Origin: Epiperipatus broadwayi
Taxonomy: Eukaryota; Onychophora; Udeonychophora; Euonychophora; Peripatidae
Reading direction: 5' to 3'
Length of the DNA stretch: 64,000 nucleotides
NCBI GenBank assembly: GCA_028023455.1
Contig: JAQFVV010000043.1
Location: 186,001-250,000 of the forward strand
Position 1 is the stretch's first letter, and every line of letters begins with the position of its first letter. Shown piece by piece: positions 32,107 to 42,790 of the stretch. The notes under the pieces are model-generated. The model worked only from the letters and a program-made list of their open reading frames with translations, searched no databases and had not been told where the DNA came from. The translations under genes were made by a program, and so were the position numbers.

Positions 32107-33520
32107 TACATTCAAAGATCAGCCTTTCAAGCTAATTGTGCATGCGTCTTGCGAGTGTTAAGATGCATGCACAATTAGCTTGAAAGGCTGATCTTTGAAT
32201 GTAATACAATTGTACACATAGGGTCATATAAAAATAAATGCTTATTTACTTATAATTAAGTTTCAGTTAGAGTGACGTTTAGTAAATTCTAGACAATTTC
32301 ATTGACGTCATTCATTCAAACATCGTAAATAGTAATTTAAAGTGAGAATTCTACTCTCATGCTTTCCTCAACAGTACTTCAGATTTGCTCATATAAAAGA
32401 ATTTGAGTCGTAGGAATAAGAAGATTCCTTTTATTCCTGCATAAATACTATATCTTGTATTGTAGAGGAAAGTAGTCATTTATTATTTAACACTCTCAAA
32501 AGTCGCATGCACAATTAGCTTGAAAGGCTGATATTTGAATGTAATACAATTTGTAAACATAGCGTCATATAAAAATAAATGCTTATTTACTTATAATTAA
32601 GTTTCAGTTAGAGTGACGTCTAGTAAATTCTAGACAATTTCACCGTCATTCATTCTGCTATGTATTAGTATTGCGTTACAATATCAGCAAGTAATAGAAA
32701 GTTAAAAGTACAGCATTATAATATATCAGCAAGTAAAAGAAAGTTAAATACTTTAATGTACATGTCTAAAGATAAGAAAAGAGATAAGCATTTCCAGTTT
32801 TATCCCGCCCCCTCCTCTGCGCGGGAAACGCACGAACCTCAGAGAAATAGCAGTTTGGAACACGGACCCGAAGCAAGACAAGGCTATCCCAGACTCCTGT
32901 GCATGAATGAGAAGAGCAGTATTTAAGGCCCAGTGAGAACCAAGAAAATTGTCACGAGATAGCAGTGTAACCAGAAGACGGCATGCCGACTGAAAGCAGA
33001 ACTCGTGATCCAGTGAACTCCGCCACTGAAGGTGCCAAAGCGGACCTAGGGATTTATAGAAGCCATCCGTGCTTTATTATTATTTATCGTAAGCCGCAAG
33101 GCCAGATCATGTAAGCCTATTATTAATATATCAAACTTGTTGTAAATATGTTAATATCGTTTTGTTGTAAATAAATATTTATTATTATTAATTATCGGTA
33201 GTTGAAATTATTAAGCTTGCATGGATTGTGAGTAGTGGGTGAGAATATTACACATTCAAACATCGTAAATAGTAATTTAAAGTGAGAATTCTACTCTCAT
33301 ACTTCAGATTTGTTCATATAAAAGAATTTGACTCGTAGGAATAAGAGGATTCCTTTTATTCCTGCATAAATACTATATCTTGTATTGTGGAGGGAAGTAT
33401 TCATTTATTATTTAACACTCGCAAAAGACGCATGCACAATTAGCTTGAAAGGCTGATCTTTGAATGTAATACAATTGTACACATAGCGTCGTATAAAAAT
33501 AAATGCTTATTTACTTAGAG
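32107..33520. repeat. Tandem repeat of a ~335-bp unit with a 42-bp terminal inverted arm (family F)
   Basis: Units begin at ATGCACAATTAGCTTGAAAG (about 32168, 32508 and 33430). Each contains CATATAAAAATAAATGCTTA, GTTTCAGTTAGAGTGACGT, TAAATAGTAATTTAAAGTGA and TATATCTTGTATTG. There are about two full units and a partial third. At the left edge the start of the unit is inverted: 32107-32148 and 32172-32213 form a near-perfect hairpin with GTCTTGCGAGTGTTAAGA-type loop sequence. The second unit is split by the solo LTR. A diverged relative is at 13.35 kb. Confidence 0.8.
32651..33257 (+). mobile_element. Solo LTR (597 bp) with 5-bp TSD
   Basis: CATTC is duplicated at 32651-32655 and 33253-33257. 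Comparison with the neighbouring repeat unit shows the pre-insertion site GTCATTCATTCAAACATCG. The insert runs 32656-33252, starts TG and ends CA, as LTRs do. Inside are a G+C-rich promoter-like part (CGCCCCCTCCTCTGCGCGGG), a TATTTAAG TATA-like word near 32918, and AATAAA near 33168 followed by T/A-rich sequence, consistent with U3-R-U5 in the plus orientation. No second LTR, gag, pol or primer-binding site is present, so it is a recombined solo LTR. A 5-bp TSD fits Ty3/gypsy- or BEL-type LTR retrotransposons; the family is not identified. Confidence 0.88.
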
Positions 33521-34149
33521 TGAATCTAATAAATTTGTGACCAAATTTAATAATCTATCAGATGATTTTTTGGAAGGAAGTCTCTTTTTCAAGGTTTTTG
33601 TAAAATTAAATAAATATTGGAGAAAGGTTTTTAAAGATTGATGGTATAGTCCAGTTAAAAATGTAGGTGAGAATTATAAGTAATTTAGACTTTTGTCGGA
33701 CCTTTCACAATGCTAACGAAAACTAGAAAAATATCAATACCATTCAGTGTATTGAAATGTTTTCCAGTGAAGGCTTTTTTTATAATAGAATTTTGTTCAA
33801 TAATTTAATATGAAATGGTCAAATAATTTATAAAGTTAAAGAATAATAAACATATATAGTTTATATCAAGTGTAAATCTGATAAATTATTTAGCTCAAGT
33901 TATTAACATGTTATGAATCCATTTTCTAAAAAGTGAATCAATTGAATATTTATCACATGTATTTTTAATTGGTTATATATATGCATGTTGAATCTCATTA
34001 ATTATTTAGTAACTTGAATCCAGACAAAATTATGATGGGACACTTTGAAATTTTCACAATTTCTAGATTATTACTTTAACCCTTTTGACTTTTCATAATT
34101 TTGAGACTATTGATTTAGCGTGCAGTAGGATTTACTTAATTAATATTTA
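33521..34149. other. Unannotated A+T-rich stretch
   Basis: No recognised feature. Confidence 0.45.
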
Positions 34150-34483
34150 ATATATAGGGTATATGAACACAGACTTTCACATGGCCCACTATTCTATCTC
34201 ATATCATTGATACCCTTGAACACATATATGTCGAAAAGATAAATAATCACCAATATACGTATTTCATGATAAACCAGCAATCATCAGTTGGTCCAGATTA
34301 TCATCTCTACACATATATGCAATAAGTGTTCAGATATATATTAAGATAGTCAATCTTCATACTTTAATGGACAGGCTTCAATCCACTCCACACTCTAACT
34401 CTCCAACCATCCATCCAATTGAAAATCTGATGATGGAATACTCAAAGTCCACCCTGAGGCCGAGATTTTTGTCACACCCATGT
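34150..34483 (-). mobile_element. Family E hammerhead-bearing element, copy 3
   Basis: It begins with TATAGGGTATATGAACACAG and follows the family order to GAGGCCGAGATTTTTGTCAC and CACCCATGTT. It then breaks off before the GACCCCTCATGTACAG end seen in copies 1 and 4. It carries the best-preserved ribozyme core of the four. Confidence 0.75.
34238..34302 (-). ncRNA. Type I hammerhead ribozyme, intact core and helix I
   Basis: Minus strand from 34302: GATAAUCUGGACCAA (5' strand of helix I), CUGAUGA (34287-34281), hairpin II UUGCUGGUUUAUCAU (34280-34266) and GAAA (34265-34262). UACGUAU (34261-34255) follows as a 2-3-bp helix III, then the cleavage base A (34254) and UUGGUGAUUAUUUAUC (34253-34238). 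Inner helix I pairs ACCAA with UUGGU and outer helix I pairs GAUAA with UUAUC across an internal loop, as in natural type I hammerheads. Two changes relative to the family consensus weaken hairpin II in this copy. Hammerheads with such a short helix III are known from Penelope-like elements and retrozymes. Confidence 0.75.
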
Positions 34484-35042
34484 TTAAATTTATTATGAAA
34501 TATTACATATTAAAAATAATAAACACAATATAAATACACACATTTTAAAAATAAAATTAGAAAAAAAAAACAGATTTAAGTAAATAACTGAAATTAATGT
34601 CTAATTAGTGTGATTGCCATATTTAATCAATTTTTTTTTCTAGTGAGAGAGAATTGAGAAGAAAATAAAGCATTTCCAAATTAACTGACTTAAAGTTTAC
34701 AACAGATTTTTTTTGATTATATAAATATGTAGAATATTTTGTATCTAAAATATTAAATTTAGTACTTTAAAGTAAGAAGTTTTATAAGGAGTTATGCATG
34801 TAAGATGTAAAATGAAAAATTTAATCTTGCAAAAAAAATACTAATTGAAGAAAACATATGAAGCAAGCATGCTTGATTAAAAATATTGCATCTGTGTTAT
34901 GTTTATAATTAAAAGAGAGAACTAAACTACTTAAGTTTCTATTAAATGTCCTACAGATGAGCATAAGAATTTATATTAGTAATTTTTATTAGTCATTTAT
35001 TAGACTAAATATTAACCAATAAATGAATAATATTTCTATAAT
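34484..35042. other. Unannotated A+T-rich stretch
   Basis: No recognised feature. Confidence 0.45.
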
Positions 35043-35390
35043 GTCACCATCATCATCAACAACCATTATCAATCCATTGCAAGATGAAGGTTTCTCCAAG
35101 TTCCATCCATCTTCTCCAATCTTTAGCTTCTCTTCTCCACATTACCCCTGCACACTTTCTTATTTCATCCATCCATTTAATGTGGTCTCTTTCTGGGTCT
35201 TTTACAATCTCTTGGAATCCAGTTTAAGACTTCATTTGTCCATCTATTATCATCTCTTCTAGCAATATGTCCAGCCCAACTCCACTTCAGTTTTGTAATT
35301 TTTTCAATAAGGTCAGTAACACCTGTTTGTTGTCGTACCCATATATTGCTTTTTCAATCTCTTCTTGTTACTCCTAATATGCACCCAAGG
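35043..35390 (-). mobile_element. LINE-A, 3' end fragment
   Basis: On the plus strand it begins CACCATCATCATCAACAACC (the trinucleotide tail), followed by the inverted C-terminal coding end. On the minus strand this reads MDEIRKCAG.MWRREAKDWRRWME-like through to the zinc-less C-terminus, with LAGHIARRDDNR-type sequence upstream. It is close to the 22.4-kb copy and 5'-truncated near 35390. The frame at 35023-35262 (+) is its antisense shadow. Confidence 0.8.
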
Positions 35391-37304
35391 TAAATCTTTT
35401 TCATTTGTCTTTGGTCATATCTTTACGATTATATTCCTCCACAAGATGTTAAAAGTGGATAGAAACCAGTCCCTACCTTGTGTAAGAGTGACATGAAAAT
35501 TACACCATAGAAATTTTGAACATAAGACTTGTTTGTTTTTTGATAAGCTTATTTTTTATTCTATTGTATTGAATAATAATAATTGAAAAAAATAGTGGCT
35601 TTAATTGAGGCAAAATAGACTGGAAATAAGTGTTGTCATTAATAAATTGTATAATAATTGATGAAATTGTAATCTTTTAAACCAATGATTAGCATTTTGT
35701 TTTATTTCACCTGAACTATCAACTTCTTCAAAAATTAGTGATCTTCATAAAATAGTTGAGAAAAGTTGTGATAAACTTAAGATTTATGTACATACTTCTT
35801 TGAAATACACCGATTTTTAAAAATCATCTGATCCAAATAGAAATATCCAACTAAAAAGTTTATATAGCTGATGAAAGAACATATATACTGGATTTATAAT
35901 AAACTTTTTTGCTAATTCAGATGCTGAGGAAAACATCGATTAGGGCTAATTGAAAAACTTTGATTTATTTATAATCAACTAATTAAGCTTTAGTTTTTTA
36001 ATCAAAAATGCAGTGGGGGTCAATGGTAAATTGCAATAATAAACCGTGCTGGTTTGTAATTGATATTATGTCTCATATTTTCTCAATATCCTCAGGTCAA
36101 TTCCTATTATCATGTAGTCATTGTCTTTTCTGTGTTTTTGTTATTTATTGTTCCAATTTTATTTATTTTTAATTCATAAGATTTTTTTATTTTTTTCTGA
36201 ATCTGAATATTTTTCTATACTGCACTCTTTGTTGTTCAAAGCAAATTACTCTAAATTATATTCTATGATATTTATTAAAGTTTTACTTAAAACAAAAATT
36301 TCTAAAAATATGTTGTGTAAAATATGAATAAAAGAAGCAACTAAGGTAGGTAAATATCTTTGGACAGAAACGTATTCTTTGACTATCAATTAATTTTTTA
36401 TAGAGAAGTAATACATTGAATATATTATTCTTAATGGAGAGAATGCCTTGTCTGGTTTGACATAATGGTAGTAGAATGATGAACTTAGGGCTAAACAGTT
36501 CATGATTGCTCTTTCATTGAGTAGAGACAATTGAGTGAGATTGCTTTACACTTAATACTTAAATGTCACATGACCCCCAAAGCAACTAATCATACAGTTA
36601 TTTAAAATAAAATAGAAAATTTACTCTACAAATAAATTTTGGTATATTGTGCATCTGAATAGAGAGTTTCATAATTATACAAAATAAGTAGATATTTTCA
36701 TGCTCATATGTCACTTGGTCAGACTAGAAACACCTATAGGACAGAAGAGAAAACACTCATTTGAAACATTGTGTTCTTTACTAACAAGTGTGTTATGATT
36801 AGCAATTGAATATATTGGAAAAGCATAAGTAAAGTTAGATATTTCTAAAAACATTGAAGAATTCAACTAGATGATGGAAACAAAAATATCATTGTCACAA
36901 AACATTAGAGTAAATAATTTAGTCTTAAATATAAGATGAAAGAATAGATTGCCATAAAGAACTAGCTAATACTGCTACCACAGATGGTAAATGCTATAGA
37001 ACAGTACTATTTTTCTGGGACAGCTTGACATGTCTTATTGTAAAATAAGAATGTGAATAAAATACACCCTGCTTTGCTCTTAAAGATCCAACTGTAATGT
37101 AGAATTAATACATTCTTTAAATCTTTTAGCTGTTATATGATAGCTTAAGTATTGTATAAATGGGCACACTGTCAATTATAATTTTTTTTTGTTCCCTTTG
37201 TAAAATAATAAATCCTAACTTCCATCTTAAAATGTTGCTGTATAAATTTAAAATTCAAAATTTCTGATTATGGCTTGATATAGAGGTAATAGGTATCCAT
37301 AAAT
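35391..37304. other. Unannotated A+T-rich stretch
   Basis: Almost 2 kb without a recognised element. The only long frame (36121-36327, +) is low-complexity and A+T-driven. Confidence 0.45.
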
Positions 37305-37560
37305 ACTCAAAATAAGAGTCATAGATCACATGACCCTATTCTCTTAAGCTTGTAAGTTATAAACAATGAGGATTGTCAATTACTCAACAAGCTTTATGAT
37401 AAATGCTTAGCCAGAGCCAGCATTTAAAATATCTCTGTCAGGAACCCCCCCCCAAACCCTTGACCATGGTTTCATGCTTTAGCACTCCTCAGAGAGGTGC
37501 CAGGGTAGGTTCAAACACAATCTAAAAATACCAATCCAAAGCCAAGCACTTATCTAAAAG
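37305..37560. mobile_element. Family D retroposon, second copy
   Basis: It starts CAAAATAAGAGTCATAGATC, as the 5.46-kb copy does, and continues through CACATGACCCTATTC, AATGCTTAGCCAGAGCCAGC and AAAATATCTCTGTCAGGAAC. Instead of folding back it runs into GCACTCCTCAGAGAGGTGCC and a different right part. On the minus strand this gives CUGAGGA-GUGC-UAAA-GCAU-GAAAC, a hammerhead-like core with a 4-bp hairpin and one changed core base. Confidence 0.7.
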
Positions 37561-37779
37561 TTATCCATTTTTCATTTATCTATAATATTTAGGGCTTGAT
37601 TGACATTGATAAAGATGTTAGTTTGGGAGCTTAACATACACAAAAATAGTTACATTTACGTAAGCTACATGAATTTCGCAAAAAAATCTAACTCTGATAT
37701 TAAATAATATACTGCATATATAATTAATAAAATTTCCTTTCACTTCTCCTTATTTGCATTGCTGAATTTTTTTCCGTTA
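37561..37779. other. Unannotated A+T-rich stretch
   Basis: No recognised feature. Confidence 0.4.
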
Positions 37780-37890
37780 GAGGAGTAGGAGTGGTGAAGT
37801 TTATAAAAGCTCTGATGATGACTGCTGGGCAGTTGAAACTGTAGGCAAGAGGAGGTAAATAAATCATATGTTAAACTGCATTGTAGAGTG
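37780..37890 (+). mobile_element. Family H1-like element with hammerhead-like core
   Basis: GAAGTTTATAAAAGCT is followed by CUGAUGA (37812-37818), U, the hairpin GACUGC-UGG-GCAGUU and GAAA (37835-37838), then CTGTAGGCAAGAGGAGG and a TGCATTGTAG-like tail. It matches the core of the 6.9-kb element closely and is in plus orientation. The ends are approximate. Confidence 0.6.
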
Positions 37891-39727
37891 TAAATTGAGG
37901 TGTATATGGTATATTATATTATATATAAATCAACCATGTTTATTAATTTTTGAAAATGTATATAGAGTGTGGATATTAACTTGATATCAAATAGTATGCT
38001 TCCATAATAATAAGTTTATGTTTCAAAATAAATTGAAATTGTGTTAATTATTATGAGATTGTCATCGAATATTTTGTCAGTTCTATATGTTTGTTGTAAA
38101 GAAATGTTATCTTTTCTAAACTAATGAGAATTTTTTAAAAACAGTATTTTTTTTAAAAAAAAAATTACAATAAGTTATATGAGAGGTATTTTTATTCTGA
38201 AGCCCGTCTTTTGTGTGAACGAGTAGTCATAAATATTATGTATCTTTTTACGAAGAAGCAATTTATTGTCATGGAAACAATATTTTGAATTCTTCCTCCC
38301 TTCTTTATTCATTTTTAAATAAATTGAAATGTTGAATGTTGTTAAGCCTGTATTATTTTTCATTTTATCATTTTGATGATTAAATGTTTTACAAAAAACT
38401 GAATTTGATTTGAATACTTTCTTAATATAAACAAAAAGGAATATGTCAAACACAAAAATGGTGGGGGACGATGACATATAATATTTATATAAATTGTTTT
38501 TCTAAAATGAATGTATCTTTTTCTATGATTGAGTTTTGAATTATGAATATATATTGAGACAATATACTATGGTCTATTCTGCTCCACTTATACATTCAAC
38601 CAGTTCTTGCTTAAAGAGGTGTGGTTCTAAAAAAAAAAAACCTTCAATACAAATTTTAATAACAACAACAACATATAAAGTCATTTCCCCCTTATGGTCA
38701 TAAAAGTGTTAAGTAATGGTATTTATTTAAAAATAATAATAATAAATATCAGTAACGAAAAATGAAGTTCAAAACACATATAGAATTGAAAAATTAAATT
38801 TGGTGCCGATTTAGTATGCGTTCACGGCCGCCATTAATTTAATATATTATTATTAGATTAGTTCACTTTAAATAATTACATCAATAATATTAACAATCTT
38901 CACTATTAGATTATATATTTGCATTGTATGTATATGAATGTGATTTATATATCACGGCTTTAAAACCTTTATACTTTTAGTTTTATTTACATAAAATTTA
39001 AAGTTTATTTTGTAAACAGTTGTTGGAACTTTTTTTATTTAGATATGCCTAGATATAAATTTGTAACTTGTTAAAATACAGTCTGGTTATAAAAATGACA
39101 ATGAGAAAGAATTGATAAAGTCAGATTGATTCAATAAATAAATAAGTAAGTCATCAGATGGAAGCAGGCAGGATAAACCTAAGTTTAAAGTAATTTTTGT
39201 GGGGATATAAATAATTATTTATATCTGTATTTCTAAAGGTTCTCTATAAAATTAAATACACCATTCTCATAATATTTATGTGGAAAATTGAAATAACTGT
39301 ATTTTAAAAGCTAAGTCATAATATTTAACTTAGTTTTTCTTCAAAGGATTCGTCTCTAGGTGCTCAGCTGAAGTTTGTGATATTATGTCTCTAGGTAATG
39401 AAGATTTTATTCTCATTATTTACAGTATATATTACGTATAAATTTTATATTAAATCAAAATAGTAATCGTATGAAACTTTTTTGTTTCCATAAATTAATA
39501 CATTTTGTTTTTAAGAAAATAAATAATTATTCATCTAATAGAATCAAATTTAAATTATTTTGATTTTATAAATAACACACCACCTGCTATAATAAAAGAA
39601 AAGATACTTGCTTACTGGTGACTTGGAACTGCCAGGAAAAATATTTGATTAAAATATATATATATATTAGTGTGTTTCCATATTCACTATAAAAGTTTTT
39701 TTATTGTAATTAACTTTAATGCATATA
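37891..39727. other. Unannotated A+T-rich stretch
   Basis: Near 38805-38840, GGTGCCGATTTAGTATGCG followed by CACGGCCGCCATTAA resembles the end of the 53.7-kb foldback family. Nothing else recognised. Confidence 0.4.
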
Positions 39728-40227
39728 TACATTTATTTTAATATAATGAGCATGCTAATAGTTCTAATATCCTTATTCCCAAACCAGTTTCGAGCTGATG
39801 GCTCTCATCAGTGAGGCACTATGATATTCAGACACTAGATCTAAAATACAAACTCAAATCCAGGATTTATCTAATACATAACTATTAAGTAGACAATCTG
39901 AAATTTTCAGACATCTATATGTTTTCAAATCCAGCTATCTAACTTAAATAGCTATATAAGTCTGAATATTTTTCAGCTACACCATATATTAATAACATTA
40001 GCAGTACAACATTGCCCAAGCCTTAAAAGGCAAGCCATCAACTCAAAAACGGTTTGGGGATAGGGATAATTCTAGATAGAGATTTTAAATGCTCTCTCTT
40101 GCAGCATTTATTGGAAAAGCTTTAGAGCTATTTAGCATGCTCTTTCTATCATATTTGTAATACAAGCTTATTAAGTTAAGTCACATGATATATGACTTAA
40201 TTTTCTTTCTATTACATTTATTTTAAT
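39728..40227. mobile_element. Family C retroposon with perfect 15-bp TSD
   Basis: TACATTTATTTTAAT is duplicated at 39728-39742 and 40213-40227. The 470-bp body starts ATAATGAGCATGCTAATAG and ends with an inverted counterpart (TAGCATGCTCTTTCTATC ... AGTCACATGATATATGAC), so it too is a foldback. On the minus strand 39811-39788 reads CUGAUGA-GAGC-CAUCA-GCUC-GAAA, a canonical hammerhead core with a perfect 4-bp hairpin II. A complementary helix I partner next to GAAA is not evident, so a full ribozyme is not shown. Confidence 0.78.
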
Positions 40228-40309
40228 GAATCACACAAAAAATCTCATGTTTTAAATAAATTTACAATTTTGTGTTGGCCTGCATTCATATTCATCCAAG
40301 ACCATAGAT

Positions 40310-40960
40310 TGATCACCCCTGTCTAAAGCATAATGGCAACTCATATTCACTAGTATTTATCTATTTTACCAAAACCATTTTTAAATACAAGTTGTTTTTT
40401 TAGTTGGTTTGAGTCTGAAGTTCTCTGTAGATGAGTTGTAATGATTTTTATAAAACTGATAGTAGACTGATAGATTAGTAATTTATAATATCTTCTTTTG
40501 CATACTTTTTTTTTAAACATCAATGTTGGATTCTTTTAATCATCTATCAAATCTTTGTTACGTAAACATTTGATTATAGCTTCGCCAGTATTTTTTTTTC
40601 ACTTCTTCACTTGCTTCTTTTTAATTATTTATCTTCTGGAGCTTTTCTATCTTTCATGTCTTTTCATTTAAAGCTGTGTTTGGTGCAGTAGGTAGAGCAT
40701 CCAGCTTGGGGTCAGTCCTAGGGTCATTTTTGGTACTCACAGATCTGCTGCCTAACCTTTGTATGAACTCTTTTACTTTTGCACTGTGCTGTTTACCACA
40801 ATAGGTAGAACGGCTTACTTGGGATCGGGAAATCCTAGGATTGATTCTGGTGCTCGAAGTTCTTACGAACTCCTGAGTAACGTCGTATGTTTTTTTTTTT
40901 TTTAAATTTAAAGTACTTGGAAATTTTGAAAGTTGTTGTCCGTATGATCTACCAGATGAT
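40310..40960 (-). mobile_element. LINE-A RT fragment, split by a SINE
   Basis: Plus-strand words CATAATGGCAACTCATATTC, AACTGATAGTAGACTGATAG and TCATCTATCAAATCTTTG parallel 23.46-23.87 kb of the longer LINE-A copy in inverted coding sense (RT motifs 1-2 region). The sequence resumes after the SINE with CTTGGAAATTTTGAAAG. It is strongly worn. Confidence 0.65.
40666..40913 (+). mobile_element. Dimeric tRNA-like SINE with 8-bp TSD
   Basis: ATTTAAAG flanks the insertion at 40666-40673 and 40906-40913. The 232-bp body has two tRNA-like monomers. The first has the A-box word TGGTGCAGTAGGTAGAGC and a worn B box GGGTCATTTTTGG. The second has CAATAGGTAGAACGG and the B-box-like GGATTGATTCTGG. The right part contains GTTCTTACGAACTCC and ends in a T-run at 40890-40903. 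It is unrelated to family T. A frame across it (minus) is a by-product. Confidence 0.6.
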
Positions 40961-41399
40961 TCTGCTATATCTTTTTTAATGGTCATGTGTTATTGAGAGG
41001 TAGAAATGTTGCATAAATACAGAATTCTGTTGTCACATAATGCAGCAAGAGAAGTGATGGAATAAGAGGCCTGCATTAACATGGATAATGACAAATAAGA
41101 TAAACAAAATGGAGAAGTGGATTTAGTTATAAATACTGTGGGGCAATATTTATTACAGAACAAAATTAAGAGGATATTCCTTATTCAATCACATTTTTTT
41201 TAAAATTAGCATATAGTTCTAAAAGAATAATTAAAAGAGACAGGTGAGGTAGTATCTATATTTGATAAATTTAAACAAAATTTGATTATTCATTATAAGG
41301 TCACTTAACTAATTAGCCAACAAAAACTCAGGTTAATAATGCAATCATATCTTCATTGTAATCTTATACTATGCAATGCAACTTTGAATCAGATGATAA
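40961..41399. other. Unannotated A+T-rich stretch
   Basis: No recognised feature. Confidence 0.4.
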
Positions 41400-41515
41400 T
41401 ATCTGTGGACATAGATCACGTTATCAATCTAGATTATTATTATGTTTATACATACACCTGTGGACATTGATCACGTTATCACTCTAAATTATTATTATGT
41501 TTTTACATACATGCC
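41400..41515. repeat. Tandem duplication, ~58-bp unit x 2
   Basis: CTGTGGACATAGATCACGTT...TTATTATTATGTTT is repeated as CTGTGGACATTGATCACGTT...TTATTATTATGTTT, with a few mismatches. Confidence 0.85.
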
Positions 41516-42249
41516 CACACATGTGCACATATACATATAAATGCAGTACACATATATTCTTTAATTAAGACAAATGCAAGCCATTTTTTAAAAAAGTGAA
41601 AACAATATATTCTCTTTATAAATATAATCCTCAAACATTCTAATTTGCTGGAAATAAATATACTCACTATATTTTGATAGCAGATAAATTAATCTTTCTG
41701 ATTTGTTCATTTTATTAAATGTCTTTTTTTTTTTAATTCATTCTTTACGTCTGACATAGAAGAAACTTTTTTAAAAAATAATCTTTCTTATTTATAACGG
41801 CAGGGAATGTCAAAAAAATATTAGTTTGCTTTGTTATCTATTAAGTCATTCAATTAAATATTTTTACAATTTGTTTGTTTCCCCCCGTGGCTTATTATAT
41901 ATATTTTTGTTTTATTTCGACGAGTAATGATTAATATGGGCATACTGCAGTTAATATTAATTTTTCAATTTACTTTTCAACTGCAGGACTTTTTTTACTT
42001 TCATTAATTGTCTTTTCAAACTGCATGATTTTTTTTAAAAAACAACACAAGCGCACAGATAAAAACAAAACTTATCTATGCTTAATTCTTTGACGGAATT
42101 GAGCCCAACAATCCAATTTGCATCACTATTTTATAGTCATTTATGTAAACACTAGGAAGAGATTTATAAAGACTATATGATGTGTTTGGAGTATTTATAT
42201 ATAACAGTAATGTATATTAGTTAAGGTTTTTATATGTTTATATAATAGA
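41516..42249. other. Unannotated A+T-rich stretch
   Basis: No recognised feature. Confidence 0.4.
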
Positions 42250-42361
42250 TAGTGATAATACTAGGTTTTTGGATCTGAAGAAGATTGCTAATCAATCGAA
42301 ACTGTCAGATGTTGAATATAGCATCGTGAAAGTGCATTATGAGAATTATGCTTTTGTTTTG
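42250..42361 (+). mobile_element. Family H1-like relative with hammerhead-like core
   Basis: GGATCTGAAGAAGATTG-CTAAT-CAATCGAAACTGTCAG gives CUGAAGA, A, a GAUUG/CAAUC 5-bp hairpin and GAAAC. It has the same architecture as H1 with one core base changed (U7 to A). The ends are unknown. Confidence 0.45.
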
Positions 42362-42421
42362 TAAAGATTAAATATAAATTAACATAATATGTAAAGATTA
42401 AATATAAAGTAACATAATATA
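42362..42421. repeat. Tandem duplication, 30-bp unit x 2
   Basis: GTAAAGATTAAATATAAATT with ...AACATAATAT is directly repeated with a single substitution. Confidence 0.85.
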
Positions 42422-42509
42422 GTTATCTACAATATTAAAATGGTAAACCTTTTAAGTTTCTACAACCTGTTACAGATTAGTTTCAGAATAATAATTTTAC
42501 TATCATTTT

Positions 42510-42790
42510 CAAACATCATCAGTCAACTTCATGATGAATCTCTCTCCAAGTTTAATTCAGTTTTTCTGATCCATTAGACTCTTTTCTTTACATGTATTAA
42601 CAATTTTTTTTTATTTCATCCATCCATTTCACGTGCTTTTTTTATACATCTTCTATAATCTCTTAAAATCCAATTCAAGATTTTATATATCTATCTACTA
42701 TCATATCTTCTAGCAGTATGTCCACCCCAGCTCCATTTCAGTCTTTTGATTCTGTTAGTGGTACTAGCGATATCTATTTGTGCTCTCATT
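42510..42790 (-). mobile_element. LINE-A, 3' end fragment (old)
   Basis: AACATCATCAGTCAACTTCA, TGATGAATCTCTCTCCAAG, TTTCATCCATCCATTTCACG and ATCATATCTTCTAGCAGTAT follow the inverted 3' coding end of LINE-A with many substitutions. It is truncated near 42790. Confidence 0.7.

Noticed and set aside
32107-33520. CRISPR-like direct repeats
   Set aside because: Units are ~335 bp tandem copies without short repeats and unique spacers, in a eukaryotic context.
37812-37838. Calling the H1 core a complete hammerhead ribozyme
   Set aside because: An extra base precedes hairpin II and no UH cleavage site with a helix I partner can be drawn, unlike family E; it is reported only as hammerhead-like.
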